Shown: positions 55,316-64,000 of the stretch, in pieces | Layout of the letters: each line of letters starts with the position of its first letter | Numbering within the stretch: the stretch's first letter is position 1 | DNA from: CBDCWA01 sp965223255 | GTDB taxonomy: Bacteria > Pseudomonadota > Alphaproteobacteria > Rhizobiales > Hyphomicrobiaceae | Length of the DNA stretch: 64,000 bases | NCBI GenBank assembly: GCA_965223255.1 | Contig: CBDCWA010000004.1 | Span: forward strand, 682,001 to 746,000 | Reading direction: 5' to 3' | The notes under the pieces: generated by a model | What the model was told of the DNA's origin: nothing | Databases searched by the model: none | What the model saw: only the letters and a program-made list of their open reading frames with translations | Made by a program: the position numbers and the translations under genes

Positions 55316-55440
55316 GCCATCCGGCGGTTGCATTTGCGCCGATGAGATGCCACTTTCCCGTCCGCCCCGCCATCCACGCAGGGGCAAAATGAACGAGTGC
55401 GGATCATGACACGACCGACCGACAACCCGTGGAGAGCACC

Positions 55441-56484
55441 ATGACGCGCCGGCAAGCAATTTCGTCCTTCATTCTGGCCGGTTTGGCAGCCTTAATTGCC
55501 ACCCCCACCGGGCTCGCCGCCCAAACCATTACACTGAAACTCCACCATTTGCTGGGCCCGAAATCGAACGCCCACAAGGACATGCTTCTGCCTTGGGTCA
55601 AGCGCGTGGAAAAGGCAGCAGGTGGCAAGGTAAAGATCCAGATCTATCCCTCGATGTCACTCGGCGGCAAGCCACCGCAGCTCATTCGTCAGGCCCGTGA
55701 TGGCGTTGTCGACATCGTCTGGACCGTAAACGGTTACACGCCAGGACTGTTTCCGCGCACCGAAGTGTTCGAATTGCCGCTTGTCCACACCAACAACATT
55801 GTCGCCACGAACCTTGCGATGTTTGATATGTACGAGAAGTACCTCGCCAAAGACTATCGCGGCGTCAAACCCTTGTTTCTGCATGTTCATGCCGGCAACG
55901 CGATCCACATGGTCGACACCCTGGTGCGCAAGCCAAGCGACCTTAAGGGCAAGAAGATGCGCATACCAACCCGCACTGGCGCCTGGGTCCTCGAAGCCCT
56001 GGGAACGACGGCCGTGGGCATGCCGATCCCTGCGCTGCCACTGGCCCTGTCCAAAAAACGTGTTCATGGTGCGCTGATCCCATTCGAAATCATCGCCGCC
56101 TTAAAGCTTGACCAGCTCACCAAATATCAAATCGAGGGCCACAACCGCTTTCGCCTCGGCACGTTAACGTTCCAGGTCTCGATGAACCTACGCAAATGGA
56201 ACAGCCTGCCGAAATCCGTCCAAGCTGCCTTCACGAAGGTTTCTGGACGCGCCTGGCGCGCAGAACTCGGCAAGATCTGGCGCAAAGCAGAGGATGATGG
56301 TCTTAGACCGGTTCTCAAGGCCGGGCGCAAACCGATTCAACTGACCCCTGCGGAAACCGAAGCCTTCAAGAAAAAGATTGCCCCGGTAGTAGATCGCTGG
56401 ATTAAGGAGGTCTCAGCCAAAGGTATTGATGGCAAGAAGCTTGTTTCTGAAGCCCGCGCACTGATCAAGAAGTATTCGAAGTAG
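55441..56484 (+). CDS. dctP: TRAP transporter periplasmic binding protein
   Basis: The 347-residue product has a signal peptide (MTRRQAISSFILAGLAAL, ending GLAAQ) and a DctP domain: ITLKLHHLLGPKSNAHKDMLLPWVKRV at the start, PSMSLGGKPPQLIRQARDGVVDIVWTV, KKMRIPTRTGAWVLEALGTTAVGMPIPAL (in pieces). The ligand is probably a carboxylate; family members bind C4-dicarboxylates, keto acids or others. GGAG lies six bases before the ATG. It leads dctQ and dctM in one operon. Confidence 0.93.
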   Translation: MTRRQAISSFILAGLAALIATPTGLAAQTITLKLHHLLGPKSNAHKDMLLPWVKRVEKAAGGKVKIQIYPSMSLGGKPPQLIRQARDGVVDIVWTVNGYTPGLFPRTEVFELPLVHTNNIVATNLAMFDMYEKYLAKDYRGVKPLFLHVHAGNAIHMVDTLVRKPSDLKGKKMRIPTRTGAWVLEALGTTAVGMPIPALPLALSKKRVHGALIPFEIIAALKLDQLTKYQIEGHNRFRLGTLTFQVSMNLRKWNSLPKSVQAAFTKVSGRAWRAELGKIWRKAEDDGLRPVLKAGRKPIQLTPAETEAFKKKIAPVVDRWIKEVSAKGIDGKKLVSEARALIKKYSK

Positions 56485-56486
56485 AC

Positions 56487-57023
56487 GTGCAAAGTGACCG
56501 GTCCCAAGTCAATAGCACACAACACGTGCGCCGAACCCTCCTGGGTATCATTGAGACCTGGGCGTTACTTGGTGGCCTGCTGCTCGTTGTACTGGTTCTA
56601 ATCACCGCCGCAGGTCTTGCCTCCGAGCGCCTGTTCAACAAACCCTTGGCGGGCCAGTTCGAGCTCGTCGAAATGGGCGTGGCAGTCGCTGTCTTTGCCT
56701 TTTTGCCGTATTGTCAGATCACCAGCGCCAATGTCACTGCCGACATTTTCACAACCGGCGCCGGCCCGCTTACCAAGGCAATCTTCGCACTCATTGCTGC
56801 CCTCATCGCACTTGGCGTCAGCGCCATACTGCTGTGGCGCATGTGGAATGGTCTGCTCGACTATCGCGAGTTCCCGGAATTCACTGCCATCACCAACATC
56901 CCGATCTGGTATGCCTACCTACCAATCCTGGCATCCCTGGCCCTCTTGGCAGTCGCCTGCGTGATCAGTTTCTTGGACAGCATCGAGGCCGTTCGCCGCG
57001 GAGGCAGAAATGCCGACCGGTAG
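56487..57023 (+). CDS. dctQ: TRAP transporter small membrane subunit
   Basis: The 178-residue product has four hydrophobic segments and the DctQ pattern (LLVVLVLITAAGLASERLFNKPLAGQFELVEMG, in pieces, near residues 30-65). It begins with a GTG two bases after the dctP stop. It forms the membrane part of the transporter with DctM. Confidence 0.88.
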   Translation: MQSDRSQVNSTQHVRRTLLGIIETWALLGGLLLVVLVLITAAGLASERLFNKPLAGQFELVEMGVAVAVFAFLPYCQITSANVTADIFTTGAGPLTKAIFALIAALIALGVSAILLWRMWNGLLDYREFPEFTAITNIPIWYAYLPILASLALLAVACVISFLDSIEAVRRGGRNADR

Positions 57024-57059
57024 ACTTGAACGCCTGATCCCCGCAATCGAGGCGGTGCC

Positions 57060-58382
57060 ATGGACAGTCTGACCATCGGTCTCGTGGGTTTGGCGGTGTT
57101 GATCGCTATGATCGCAATTCGAATACCGATTGCCCATGCGATGATCATCGTTGGCGGAGTTGGCACAGCGATCCTCACCGGCCCCGCAATCGTCCTGTCG
57201 CAACTCAAGAACCTCGCCTACGCCCAGTTCTCCGTCTACGACCTTTCAGTCGTACCAATGTTCATCCTGATGGGAAATATTGCTGCCCGCGCCGGCCTCA
57301 GCCGCGACCTCTTTCGCGCAGCCAACGCCTGGTTTGGATGGATGAGCGGCGGCGTCGCAATCGCAGCAATCTTTGCCTGTGCCGGCTTCGGCTCGGTCTG
57401 CGGCTCTTCTCTCGCCACCGCCTCGACAATGGGCCAAGTCGCCCTTCCGGAACTCCGCCGCTATCGCTATGCGCCGTCGCTTGCGACAGGAACGCTCGCC
57501 GCTGGCGGCGTCCTTGGCATTCTGATCCCGCCGTCCATTGTTTTGATCATTTACGCCATCCTCGTTGAAGCCAATATCGTGACCATGTTCATGGCAGCAT
57601 TGGTGCCGGGCATAATCGCCGTCATTTTGTTTTCCATCGCCATTGCCGCTTATGTCAGAATATGGCCGGAAGCCGGCCCAAGAGGTGAGCCGGTCTCACG
57701 CCAGGAATTAATCGCGGCAACAATTGGCGTAATCCCGGTCCTCATTATATTCGGTCTGGTAATCGGCGGCATTTATTTCGGCGTCTTCAATCCAACACCG
57801 GCTGCGGCAGTTGGCGTCTTTCTGGTCTCCCTCTACGGCCTGGTGAAACGGGCCATAAGCCTGCGCGACGCCAAAACCGCCCTGCTCGACACCGCCAAGA
57901 CCACCGGCATGATCTATCTCATTCTGCTTGGTGCCGAACTCCTGAAGATATTCATGTCACGTGGTGGTGTGCCCCAGACGGCGGCCGAGTTAATGGCCTC
58001 GACTGGCCTGAACCCATATATCGTCCTCATTCTGTTGCTGCTTGCGCTGATCCTGCTCGGCTGCCTGATGGACAGCTTGTCAATGATCCTGTTGGCGATA
58101 CCGTTCTTCTGGCCGGTGATCTCAGAGTTCGACTTCGCCATGCCGGCGGAGGACCTGAAAATCTGGTTTGGCATTCTGGCCCTCATCGTCGTCGAGTTGG
58201 GTTTGATAACGCCGCCCGTTGGCATGAACGTCTTCGTTATCAATTCGCTTGCCCCTGATGTACCCATGCGCGAGACCTTTGCCGGTGTCCTGCCCTTCCT
58301 GATTGTCGAAGTGTTGCGCGTCGGCCTGTTGATCGCATTCCCGGTACTGGCGTTAGGCCTCCCCCATCTCCTTACGGGATAG
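57060..58382 (+). CDS. dctM: TRAP transporter large membrane subunit
   Basis: The 440-residue product has about twelve membrane segments with the DctM hallmarks: VVPMFILMGNIAARAGLSRDLFRAANAWFG near residue 60, CAGFGSVCGSSLATASTMGQVALPELRRY and GGVLGILIPPSIVLIIYAIL, and the late LGCLMDSLSMILLAIPFFWPV. It carries the substrate, driven by a sodium or proton gradient. GAGG precedes the ATG. The operon ends with it. Confidence 0.93.
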   Translation: MDSLTIGLVGLAVLIAMIAIRIPIAHAMIIVGGVGTAILTGPAIVLSQLKNLAYAQFSVYDLSVVPMFILMGNIAARAGLSRDLFRAANAWFGWMSGGVAIAAIFACAGFGSVCGSSLATASTMGQVALPELRRYRYAPSLATGTLAAGGVLGILIPPSIVLIIYAILVEANIVTMFMAALVPGIIAVILFSIAIAAYVRIWPEAGPRGEPVSRQELIAATIGVIPVLIIFGLVIGGIYFGVFNPTPAAAVGVFLVSLYGLVKRAISLRDAKTALLDTAKTTGMIYLILLGAELLKIFMSRGGVPQTAAELMASTGLNPYIVLILLLLALILLGCLMDSLSMILLAIPFFWPVISEFDFAMPAEDLKIWFGILALIVVELGLITPPVGMNVFVINSLAPDVPMRETFAGVLPFLIVEVLRVGLLIAFPVLALGLPHLLTG

Positions 58383-58408
58383 AAAAAAGAGAGGCCCAAT
58401 TGGGCCTC
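58381..58408 (-). terminator. Terminator between dctM and the methyltransferase gene
   Basis: The palindrome GAGGCCCAATTGGGCCTC (58391-58408) folds into a stem. On the minus strand it is followed by TCTTTTTTCT, so it ends the methyltransferase transcript. On the plus strand the T run is 19 bases away, so it may also slow dctM transcription. Confidence 0.8.
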
Positions 58409-58458
58409 CCTGATTGATAGGTTTTTCATTGTGCAGGCTGGCGGATCGCCGCTGACGC

Positions 58459-60138
58459 CTAGCTTTTCTTTTTCACTGGCTTTCGGAAATGCAGAATGCC
58501 CCAGGCAAGATAGCCCTTCTTGCCCGCCGTGATCCAATTGTCCAAACCTTTGAGCATTCGTTCGATATATTCTTCAGATACCTTGCCCTGCAACAATTCG
58601 TGACGCGCCAATAGTTCATCCCGCACGCGCTGATAGTGGCGCGGCAACTGCTCGCTCTTATCGACAATCTCAACCAATTCAAGACCAACGTCAGCTGCCG
58701 CCTCCTTATAGAACGCGAACGATCCAAGTGAATCGAGATGAATGCGTTCCAACACTGGTTGCAAGGCGTCTTTCGGACAATCGTCAGCCTGCATAGGATC
58801 GGTAAACACGAACTGCCCGCCCGGCTTAAGCACCCGCGCAATTTCGCGGATAACCTTCTTGCGCCGTCCACTGTGAAGAATTGCGTCCTGGGACCAAACG
58901 ACATCAAATGTGGCATCATCAAATGGAATGTCTTCAAACGACGCATCAACGACATCGATTTTGGAGGTCAGATCAGCGACGCGATTACGTTCGCGATTAC
59001 GATCATTCTCCTTTTCCGACAGATTGAGCGCAGTGACGTGGCAGCCATAGGTTTTCGCGAGATAGCGCGCAGCGCCACCATAACCGGCGCCAACATCCAG
59101 CACCTTGGTATCGCTATCCCAGTCCGGAATTTGTTGGGCTAGGCGTTCGACCGTCCGCCGGCTCGCCTGGCCAATGTCTTCATCATCGCTGCTGTAGAGC
59201 CCGACGTGAATGTCTTCGCCGCCCCACACGTAATAGTAGAAATTATCGGCGTCTTCGCTGTTGTAATAATCGCGAGCCACTTCAACGACACCGGTGTAGG
59301 TCTGACTTGAGCGCATGCTCGCCTCCTTCGCCTCGTCCGGCGACGCATAGGTCTTCTCAGCGACATGGATAAAGAAATCTGGCTCTGAATCGCGATAGGT
59401 TTCCTTGAAATCGCCGTATGTTCTGACCTTTTGAAACCCCACCTCCCGCATCAGCCGCTGCACGTAGCGCTTGCGCAGCGGGAACATATTGAGGTGAAAT
59501 ATCGAGCCGTCGTTAAACTCGTAGCGGAACCGCGCCAGGCTGTCGTCAACATGCTCGGGGGCCGCCCGCACTTCTTCGCCGCAATAGTAATAATTGTGCG
59601 TCGGCTGGATATCATGATCGAGGATCGCATCGTAGTTGCGCTGATCCAGGATCAAAATCCCGTCGTGGCGCAATGTGGCATAGTACTCGGCCAGCACCTT
59701 GCGGCGGTCATGGTCGGAATGCAGGTGAGTGAACGAGTTGCCAAGACAGATCACCGCATCATAGAGATCATGCACGTCCCGATTGAGCCACCGCCAATCT
59801 GCATGCACGACGCGCAACAGCTCGCCCCGCCGCCGCGCATTGTCAAAGGCCTTTGCGAGCATCACCGGGCTTCCATCAACACTGGTGACTTCGAACCCTG
59901 CCTTACGAAGTAAAACTGAGTGAAACCCGGTGCCGGTGGCAACATCTAGAACTTTTTTTGCGCCATAGGACCGCAACGTTTCAATAAAAAATTCGCCCTC
60001 GGCCTTCGCCCGCCGATCCCAATCTATGAGTTGGTCCCACTTCTCTACGAATGAGTGGATATACTCTTCCTTGTATTGATCAGTATTTCGAACTTCCAGC
60101 GGATTACTACCGTAATCCTGCACTTCGTTGTCTCTCAC
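58459..60138 (-). CDS. Two-domain glycine/sarcosine and dimethylglycine N-methyltransferase
   Basis: The 559-residue product holds two SAM-dependent methyltransferase domains. The N-terminal one (about 20-260; VLDVATGTGFHSVLL near 64, VCLGNSFTHL-like ICLGNSFTHLHSDHDRR) resembles glycine/sarcosine N-methyltransferase. The C-terminal one (about 290-545; YYVWGGEDIHVGLY near 302, VLDVGAGYGGAARYLA near 344, VWSQDAILHSGRR) resembles sarcosine/dimethylglycine N-methyltransferase. Together these would methylate glycine three times to glycine betaine, an osmoprotectant. Fused forms occur in other bacteria. The start is GTG with GGAG before it. Confidence 0.88.
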   Translation of the reverse strand: MRDNEVQDYGSNPLEVRNTDQYKEEYIHSFVEKWDQLIDWDRRAKAEGEFFIETLRSYGAKKVLDVATGTGFHSVLLRKAGFEVTSVDGSPVMLAKAFDNARRRGELLRVVHADWRWLNRDVHDLYDAVICLGNSFTHLHSDHDRRKVLAEYYATLRHDGILILDQRNYDAILDHDIQPTHNYYYCGEEVRAAPEHVDDSLARFRYEFNDGSIFHLNMFPLRKRYVQRLMREVGFQKVRTYGDFKETYRDSEPDFFIHVAEKTYASPDEAKEASMRSSQTYTGVVEVARDYYNSEDADNFYYYVWGGEDIHVGLYSSDDEDIGQASRRTVERLAQQIPDWDSDTKVLDVGAGYGGAARYLAKTYGCHVTALNLSEKENDRNRERNRVADLTSKIDVVDASFEDIPFDDATFDVVWSQDAILHSGRRKKVIREIARVLKPGGQFVFTDPMQADDCPKDALQPVLERIHLDSLGSFAFYKEAAADVGLELVEIVDKSEQLPRHYQRVRDELLARHELLQGKVSEEYIERMLKGLDNWITAGKKGYLAWGILHFRKPVKKKS

Positions 60139-60736
60139 TGACCCTCTCCTATCATGATCATGTATTGATTGAGATTTAAACTTTGGAATTGAGCTTATGT
60201 TTCACTTATTCAAGTATAAGATAAAATCTATTGGTCAATTCCGATTCTGTTCTTAAGCAACATTGGCCTTCACGCCATGATTTCATGTCCATCCGCGACA
60301 CTTGTTGCGCAGCGAAAGCTATTATTATTCTTCTCTTTTTGCTGGTTTGACTGTTTGATTATAACGGCGCAGCCAGGTATTTCAACCTATCGACTGCTAG
60401 ACCTGCATCAAATCTCTAGAACTCACCATCGCGTCAGGGAAATATTGCGCCGCAGCTATGCGTCCTAGCGCAAGGCTTGGCCACCAAGTTATGAATTGTG
60501 CAGTCAACACCTGCACATTCCGCCGCACTCAAACCGCGTTACTAGAATTGCCTGAATTTAAGATTATCCAACCATCGACGTCTCAAGCTCCCAACGGAGC
60601 GGGTGCAACCCAATCATCTATCTATCTGACGCGAGTGGATAATTCTGATGACAAAGACTGAAACAGCATCATCTGAATATTGACACCACACACGATGGCG
60701 CGACAAACAACCGAAGGATTCTGAGGACCAATACTC
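60139..60736. other. AT-rich control region upstream of the betaine-synthesis gene
   Basis: About 600 bp without a gene I can support. The part next to the methyltransferase start (60150-60260) is much more AT-rich than the rest of the window. It should hold the promoters of the methyltransferase and the DUF1499 gene. The short frames on the plus strand have no recognised product. Confidence 0.45.
60213..60238 (-). promoter_or_regulatory. Possible promoter of the methyltransferase gene
   Basis: On the minus strand TTGACC (60238-60233) is followed after 14 bp by TATACT (60218-60213). The hexamers are good but the spacing is short for sigma-70; a control point by osmotic stress would fit the gene's role but is not shown. 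Confidence 0.3.
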
Positions 60737-61621
60737 GTGACATCGCTTAGACCAGACCAGAGCATTTCAGTCTATGCACGCTGGGCCTTACGGTTGTCGT
60801 TGTTCTGCGTTGCGTTGGCGGGCGCTGCGCTTCTGCTGCACCGATTTTTCGGCATGGCAACTGCGGTGGCTCTCAATCTCTTCGTACTCGCGTTCATCGG
60901 CGGGCTGATCACCTACGGATTGGTCGTCGCTGCCGGCGTCGAGATATGGCGGACGGGGACACGGGGCAAGTTCCAGGGCGTCACGGCGGCGCTGATCATT
61001 GTTGCAGTGTTTGCCGGGCCATTCTCGTATCTGCCCGTCTACTTTGAACTGCCGCGGTTGAACGACATTTCCACGGATATCAATACCCCGCCACGGTTTG
61101 TCGCCATCGCCCGTGAACGCGGCCCGCGCGCCAATCCCGTAACATTCGATGCCAAGCGCGCTGCCAAGTTTCAACGCGCCGCATACCCCGATCTGCGCTC
61201 CATCACCGTTCCGCGCTCAGGTGCCAATGCCTTTGAGTTGGCGGTCGACACCCTCCAGCGCCTGCATTTCAAGATTATTTCGCGCCAACAGCCGAACCTA
61301 CGCACCGGCCGGCCGGGTTGGGTCGAGGCTCAGGACCGGACGCTTATCATGGGCTTTCACGATGACGTGGTTGTTCGCATCATAGGGGACTTACGCCGCT
61401 CGCGCATCGACATCCGTTCAGCCTCCCGCTATGGCCAACACGACTTTGGTCAAAACGCAACGCGCATCAGGCGAATACTGAATGAATTACAGCTTCGCCT
61501 GGAAGCTACCGTCACCACAACTCTGAGGGACAGGCTCAGCAAGCGCCGGCGAGAACTCAGAGCGCGCATTCGTGCCCGTCGACGCGAACTCAAGCGTAAG
61601 AAGCTCAAACCACGCCAATAG
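60737..61621 (+). CDS. DUF1499 domain membrane protein
   Basis: The 294-residue product has three hydrophobic segments near the N-terminus (about 15-33, 40-68, 80-100). A soluble DUF1499 domain then follows (PPRFVAIARERGP near 115, AYPDLRSITVPRSGANAFELAV near 150, RIGDLRRSRIDIRSASRYGQHDFGQNATRIRRIL-type end, which in this family contains the R-SASR-G--D-G-N--RI motif). A basic Arg/Lys tail ends the protein. The family's function is unknown. The 3' end overlaps the MBL gene's 3' end by 17 bases. Confidence 0.8.
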   Translation: MTSLRPDQSISVYARWALRLSLFCVALAGAALLLHRFFGMATAVALNLFVLAFIGGLITYGLVVAAGVEIWRTGTRGKFQGVTAALIIVAVFAGPFSYLPVYFELPRLNDISTDINTPPRFVAIARERGPRANPVTFDAKRAAKFQRAAYPDLRSITVPRSGANAFELAVDTLQRLHFKIISRQQPNLRTGRPGWVEAQDRTLIMGFHDDVVVRIIGDLRRSRIDIRSASRYGQHDFGQNATRIRRILNELQLRLEATVTTTLRDRLSKRRRELRARIRARRRELKRKKLKPRQ

Positions 61622-62504
61622 GTGTATCGAAGGCCAACGGCTCCGAATAGCTGACCCGGCCGCGCTCTTTTAGGTGCTCGACGTGCGCCTGCACCGACAG
61701 GCTCGCAGCGCGGACCAACCGCTCATCCAATCCGTCATAGACAACGCCAACCACAGCATTGATGGTCTGGCATTCACCGTTGAGCGCGTCGAGGATCGCC
61801 TGCTCACGCCATTGGCGATGCAATAAGAACGCCTTTACTGTACGCCGCGGCTGCTCGACACGCCCGCCATGACCAGGCAAAAAAACGTCAACATCGATCC
61901 CGTTCAACTTTTGCAGAGAACTGAGATAATCCGCCATTCGTCCGTCTGGCGGCGCGATCACGCTTGTGTTCCAGGCCATAACGTGGTCGCCGGAGAACAA
62001 CAAATTGCGCTCGCGCAATCGAAACGACACATGATCACACAGATGGCCCGGCGTGTGGATGACATCCATCGTCCAGCCATTTCCCGCAACAACTTCCGTA
62101 TCCTCGAAAAGCTGATTTGCCGCGAGCGACGCATCGACATTCTCGCCGTTATCACCATCCGGTGTTCGCAAAAATTCTACCGGCCCATAGGCGTGAATTT
62201 CAGCCCCGGTCTTCTCCTGCAAACGACGCGCCAGCCCCGTATGGTCTCGGTGGCGATGGGTGATCAGGATATGAGAAACCTTGCGCGGTCCAACGGTCTT
62301 GAGGATTGCTCGCAAATGATCTTCGTCCTCTGGACCTGGATCGACAACTGCCAGTTCGTTGCTGCCAACGATGTAAGTATTGGTCCCCTTGAACGTGTAC
62401 GGCCCCGGATTGGGCGCCACCAATCGCGACACATCGACAGCCATGTCGGCCGCCTGGCCGTACGCGAAATCCATGGTCGTTTTGAACAGAATGTCGTTTG
62501 CCAT
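61605..62504 (-). CDS. MBL-fold metallo-hydrolase (LACTB2-like)
   Basis: The 299-residue product has the metallo-beta-lactamase fold with the zinc motif THRHRDHTG (HxHxDH, about residue 80), TPGHLCDHVSF and SGDHVMAW, and ends in a winged-helix part (HVEHLKERGRVSY) typical of the LACTB2/glyoxalase-II-like group. It probably cleaves a thioester or phosphodiester; the true substrate cannot be told. It converges with the DUF1499 gene. Confidence 0.85.
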   Translation of the reverse strand: MANDILFKTTMDFAYGQAADMAVDVSRLVAPNPGPYTFKGTNTYIVGSNELAVVDPGPEDEDHLRAILKTVGPRKVSHILITHRHRDHTGLARRLQEKTGAEIHAYGPVEFLRTPDGDNGENVDASLAANQLFEDTEVVAGNGWTMDVIHTPGHLCDHVSFRLRERNLLFSGDHVMAWNTSVIAPPDGRMADYLSSLQKLNGIDVDVFLPGHGGRVEQPRRTVKAFLLHRQWREQAILDALNGECQTINAVVGVVYDGLDERLVRAASLSVQAHVEHLKERGRVSYSEPLAFDTPIGVV

Positions 62505-62693
62505 TGGTCTATAAGATTTGTTGGAGCCTAAGGCAGCCAGAACACCTGCTCTTGCCGATCTGACCTTGACCTCGCCCCCACCAGAGTAAGATAATCCCGC
62601 GCGATATCACGGAAGCCAATTTGACGGGCCCCCGGAAGATCCCCGCTCTATAACATGCAGCACTGACCGACCGCCATAAAAGGGAGTTCAATC

Positions 62694-63629
62694 ATGAAGA
62701 CACTTGTACTGGAAACCACGGCCCCCTTCCAGGGCCTGCCCGAATTGGTGGCCTATGATGAAGGCCTGTTCGAAAAGGAAGGCATCAAGATCGAATGGGC
62801 AGAACGCAATGAAACCGAGGTCAAGACGGTTGCCAAGGACGAGAACAATCCACTTGGCGTTAACCCGTTTGGCAGCCACGGCAAGCTCCTCGAACAGGGC
62901 AAAGCCGACATGTATAATGCCTGCGAATGGGGCAACTATTGTCGCGTCGAAGATACCAACGTCGGCAGCCGCCAGCTTGGCCGCCGCGCCATTGTGACTT
63001 ACGCAGCAATCGTCGTTCGTCCAGATTCACCGGTATACACGGCCCAACAACTTGCCGGCAAAGCCGTAGGCGTCCCCTTTTATGCCGGCACGCATTATCT
63101 GGCCCTTCACCTCTTGGGCGGCTTCCTGCCAAAAGATCAGGTCAAGGTGGTGCCAGCACCAAGCGGTTCACGCTCACGCTATAATTCTATGATGAGTGGC
63201 GAACTTGAAGCCGTAACGCTAACCGAGCCTTACATCACGCTTGCCGAAAAGAACGGTTGCCGCGTTATCTGCTCAGCCTTCTACAATGGCACGGAAGTCG
63301 CTTCCGACAAGGTCGATACAGAAACCTATGCCGCATTCAATCGGGCCGTGCGCGAAGCGGTTCGCCGTATCAATGCAGATAAATCGAAGTACATGCGCTA
63401 CTTCATCGACTATCATGCAAAGAAGGACCCGGAAATTGCGGCCCTCTCGCCCTCGGACCTGCGCCCCGGCCGTCTGGCCGTGACCGATCCGGCACCGATC
63501 CCGGCTGACGAACTCCATCGCACGTATGAATGGATTAAGAGCTGGGACATGCTGGAGCGCACCGAAGATCCAAACGAGCTGATCGATTTGATCGTCCAGA
63601 ACCAAGCGCATCAGACGGCTGCAGAATAG
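62694..63629 (+). CDS. NMT1/SsuA-type substrate-binding protein without a signal peptide
   Basis: The 311-residue product has a type II periplasmic-binding fold (VLETTAPFQGLPELVAYDEGLFEKEGIKIEWAE at the start, in pieces; ACEWGNYCRVED near 77; QQLAGKAVGVPFYAGTHYLAL; EAVTLTEPYITLAEK). It resembles the NitT/TauT/SsuA and NMT1 (THI5-like) proteins. There is no signal peptide: the start MKTLVLETTAPF goes straight into the first strand, with AAGGGAG before it, so the protein should stay in the cytosol. Also no permease or ATPase genes are adjacent. Its true role, binding or catalysis, is unclear. Confidence 0.8.
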   Translation: MKTLVLETTAPFQGLPELVAYDEGLFEKEGIKIEWAERNETEVKTVAKDENNPLGVNPFGSHGKLLEQGKADMYNACEWGNYCRVEDTNVGSRQLGRRAIVTYAAIVVRPDSPVYTAQQLAGKAVGVPFYAGTHYLALHLLGGFLPKDQVKVVPAPSGSRSRYNSMMSGELEAVTLTEPYITLAEKNGCRVICSAFYNGTEVASDKVDTETYAAFNRAVREAVRRINADKSKYMRYFIDYHAKKDPEIAALSPSDLRPGRLAVTDPAPIPADELHRTYEWIKSWDMLERTEDPNELIDLIVQNQAHQTAAE

Positions 63630-63663
63630 GCCCTCAAGTCAGCGAATCATCAGCAAGACCTGA

Positions 63664-63704
63664 CGATGAAGCCGGCCCAACACGGGTCGGCTTCATCGTA
63701 TTTT
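63664..63704 (+). terminator. Rho-independent terminator after the binding-protein gene
   Basis: An 11-bp stem (63664-63674 with 63688-63698), extended by a further G-T and three G-C pairs, is followed by TATTTT. It lies 35 bp past the stop and also near the end of the converging hydroxylase gene. Confidence 0.75.
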
Positions 63705-63707
63705 GGC

Positions 63708-64000
63708 TCAGCTCTGTAGCGACCTGCCTTCGAATGACCGCACCTTGTCATCATAAGTCGGGTGCAAGGTCCCCATCGCCCTATCCCACCACGAAAACGT
63801 ATTGGCATAGTTATAATTGAAATGCCCATGGTGCTGATCATGAAAGGTCGTGCACAAAAACGGCCAGGGCGCGCGCGCCGTCGGTGAGGCAAAATACTCA
63901 TGCCCGGCATGTCCGATGATGCCGGTCACCTGATCAAAGATCTTATGACCGATCAGCGTCAAGGGCGGGATCGGCAGCACGAACACCACAAACAAAAAAT
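63708..64000 (-). CDS. Fatty acid hydroxylase/sterol desaturase family protein, 5' part outside window
   Basis: The visible 97 codons are the C-terminal end of a membrane di-iron oxygenase. They show HAGHE, the histidine box HDQHHGHFNYNY and NTFSWWDRAMGT-HPTY, the family's closing motif. These enzymes hydroxylate or desaturate lipids or carotenoids. The frame runs off the right edge (no start codon is seen before 64000), so length and topology cannot be judged. The stop is at 63708. Confidence 0.85.
   Translation of the reverse strand, partial: FLFVVFVLPIPPLTLIGHKIFDQVTGIIGHAGHEYFASPTARAPWPFLCTTFHDQHHGHFNYNYANTFSWWDRAMGTLHPTYDDKVRSFEGRSLQS

Noticed and set aside
61869..62531. A 220-codon plus-strand frame over the MBL-fold gene
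   Set aside because: It is antisense to the MBL-fold gene with its HxHxDH motif and has no protein-family signal.

Overview
The window is from an alphaproteobacterium, most likely of the Hyphomicrobiales/Rhizobiales type. The evidence is the rplU-rpmA-GNAT-obgE-proB order, a CIRCE-controlled groESL, a plant/alphaproteobacterial-type gshA, the fabI/pdxH neighbourhood and many small secreted basic or Cys-rich proteins. No species-level claim can be made from the sequence alone.

Layout. 1-3916 is a core block on the minus strand: rplU, rpmA, a terminator, two GNAT acetyltransferases and Obg, then proB cut by the window edge. The second GNAT is continuous in frame with Obg, so the ORF predicts a GNAT-Obg fusion. 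4351-12593 holds a DUF2939 protein, a degenerate SDR, a TauE/SafE-type transporter, groES-groEL with a clear sigma-70 promoter and CIRCE, gshA, and small proteins. 12642-22711 is a two-carbon/three-carbon 2-hydroxyacid oxidation region. lutCBA, a cytochrome c and a LysR regulator are on the minus strand, divergent from glcDEF on the plus strand. glcDEF is followed by a Pnkp/PrpE-like phosphatase whose N-terminal kinase part looks vestigial. An EamA transporter and a small secreted protein follow.

24494-52842 is the accessory part. An intact tRNA-Pro(CGG) stands at 24494-24570. A copy of only its 3' 45 nt lies at 52798-52842. The DNA between them (about 28.3 kb) looks like a genomic island integrated in the tRNA gene. 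No intact integrase is visible. The left end has a decayed fragment resembling the C-terminus of plasmid/phage primase-helicases, and the right end has an IS3-family element. The main cargo (25991-36679) is a TctABC transporter, a GntR/FCD regulator, a PdxA-like dehydrogenase, an MmgE/PrpD protein, an isocitrate-lyase/PEP-mutase-type lyase, a LeuB/TtuC-like dehydrogenase and a LeuC/LeuD-like hydro-lyase. Together they look like an uptake and breakdown route for a substituted malate/maleate-type acid. I found a matching candidate GntR operator before both gntR and tctC. The rest of the island carries a deacetylase, RidA, FkbM, TPR, serine hydrolase-PAN, formyltransferase, FAD oxidase and CadC-like regulator genes, plus at least five copies of a ~90-bp interspersed repeat.

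52903-64000 returns to chromosomal genes: fabI, a small secreted protein, pdxH, a TRAP transporter (dctPQM), a two-domain glycine/sarcosine-dimethylglycine methyltransferase likely to make glycine betaine, a DUF1499 protein, an MBL-fold hydrolase, a substrate-binding protein with no signal peptide, and a truncated fatty-acid hydroxylase at the edge.
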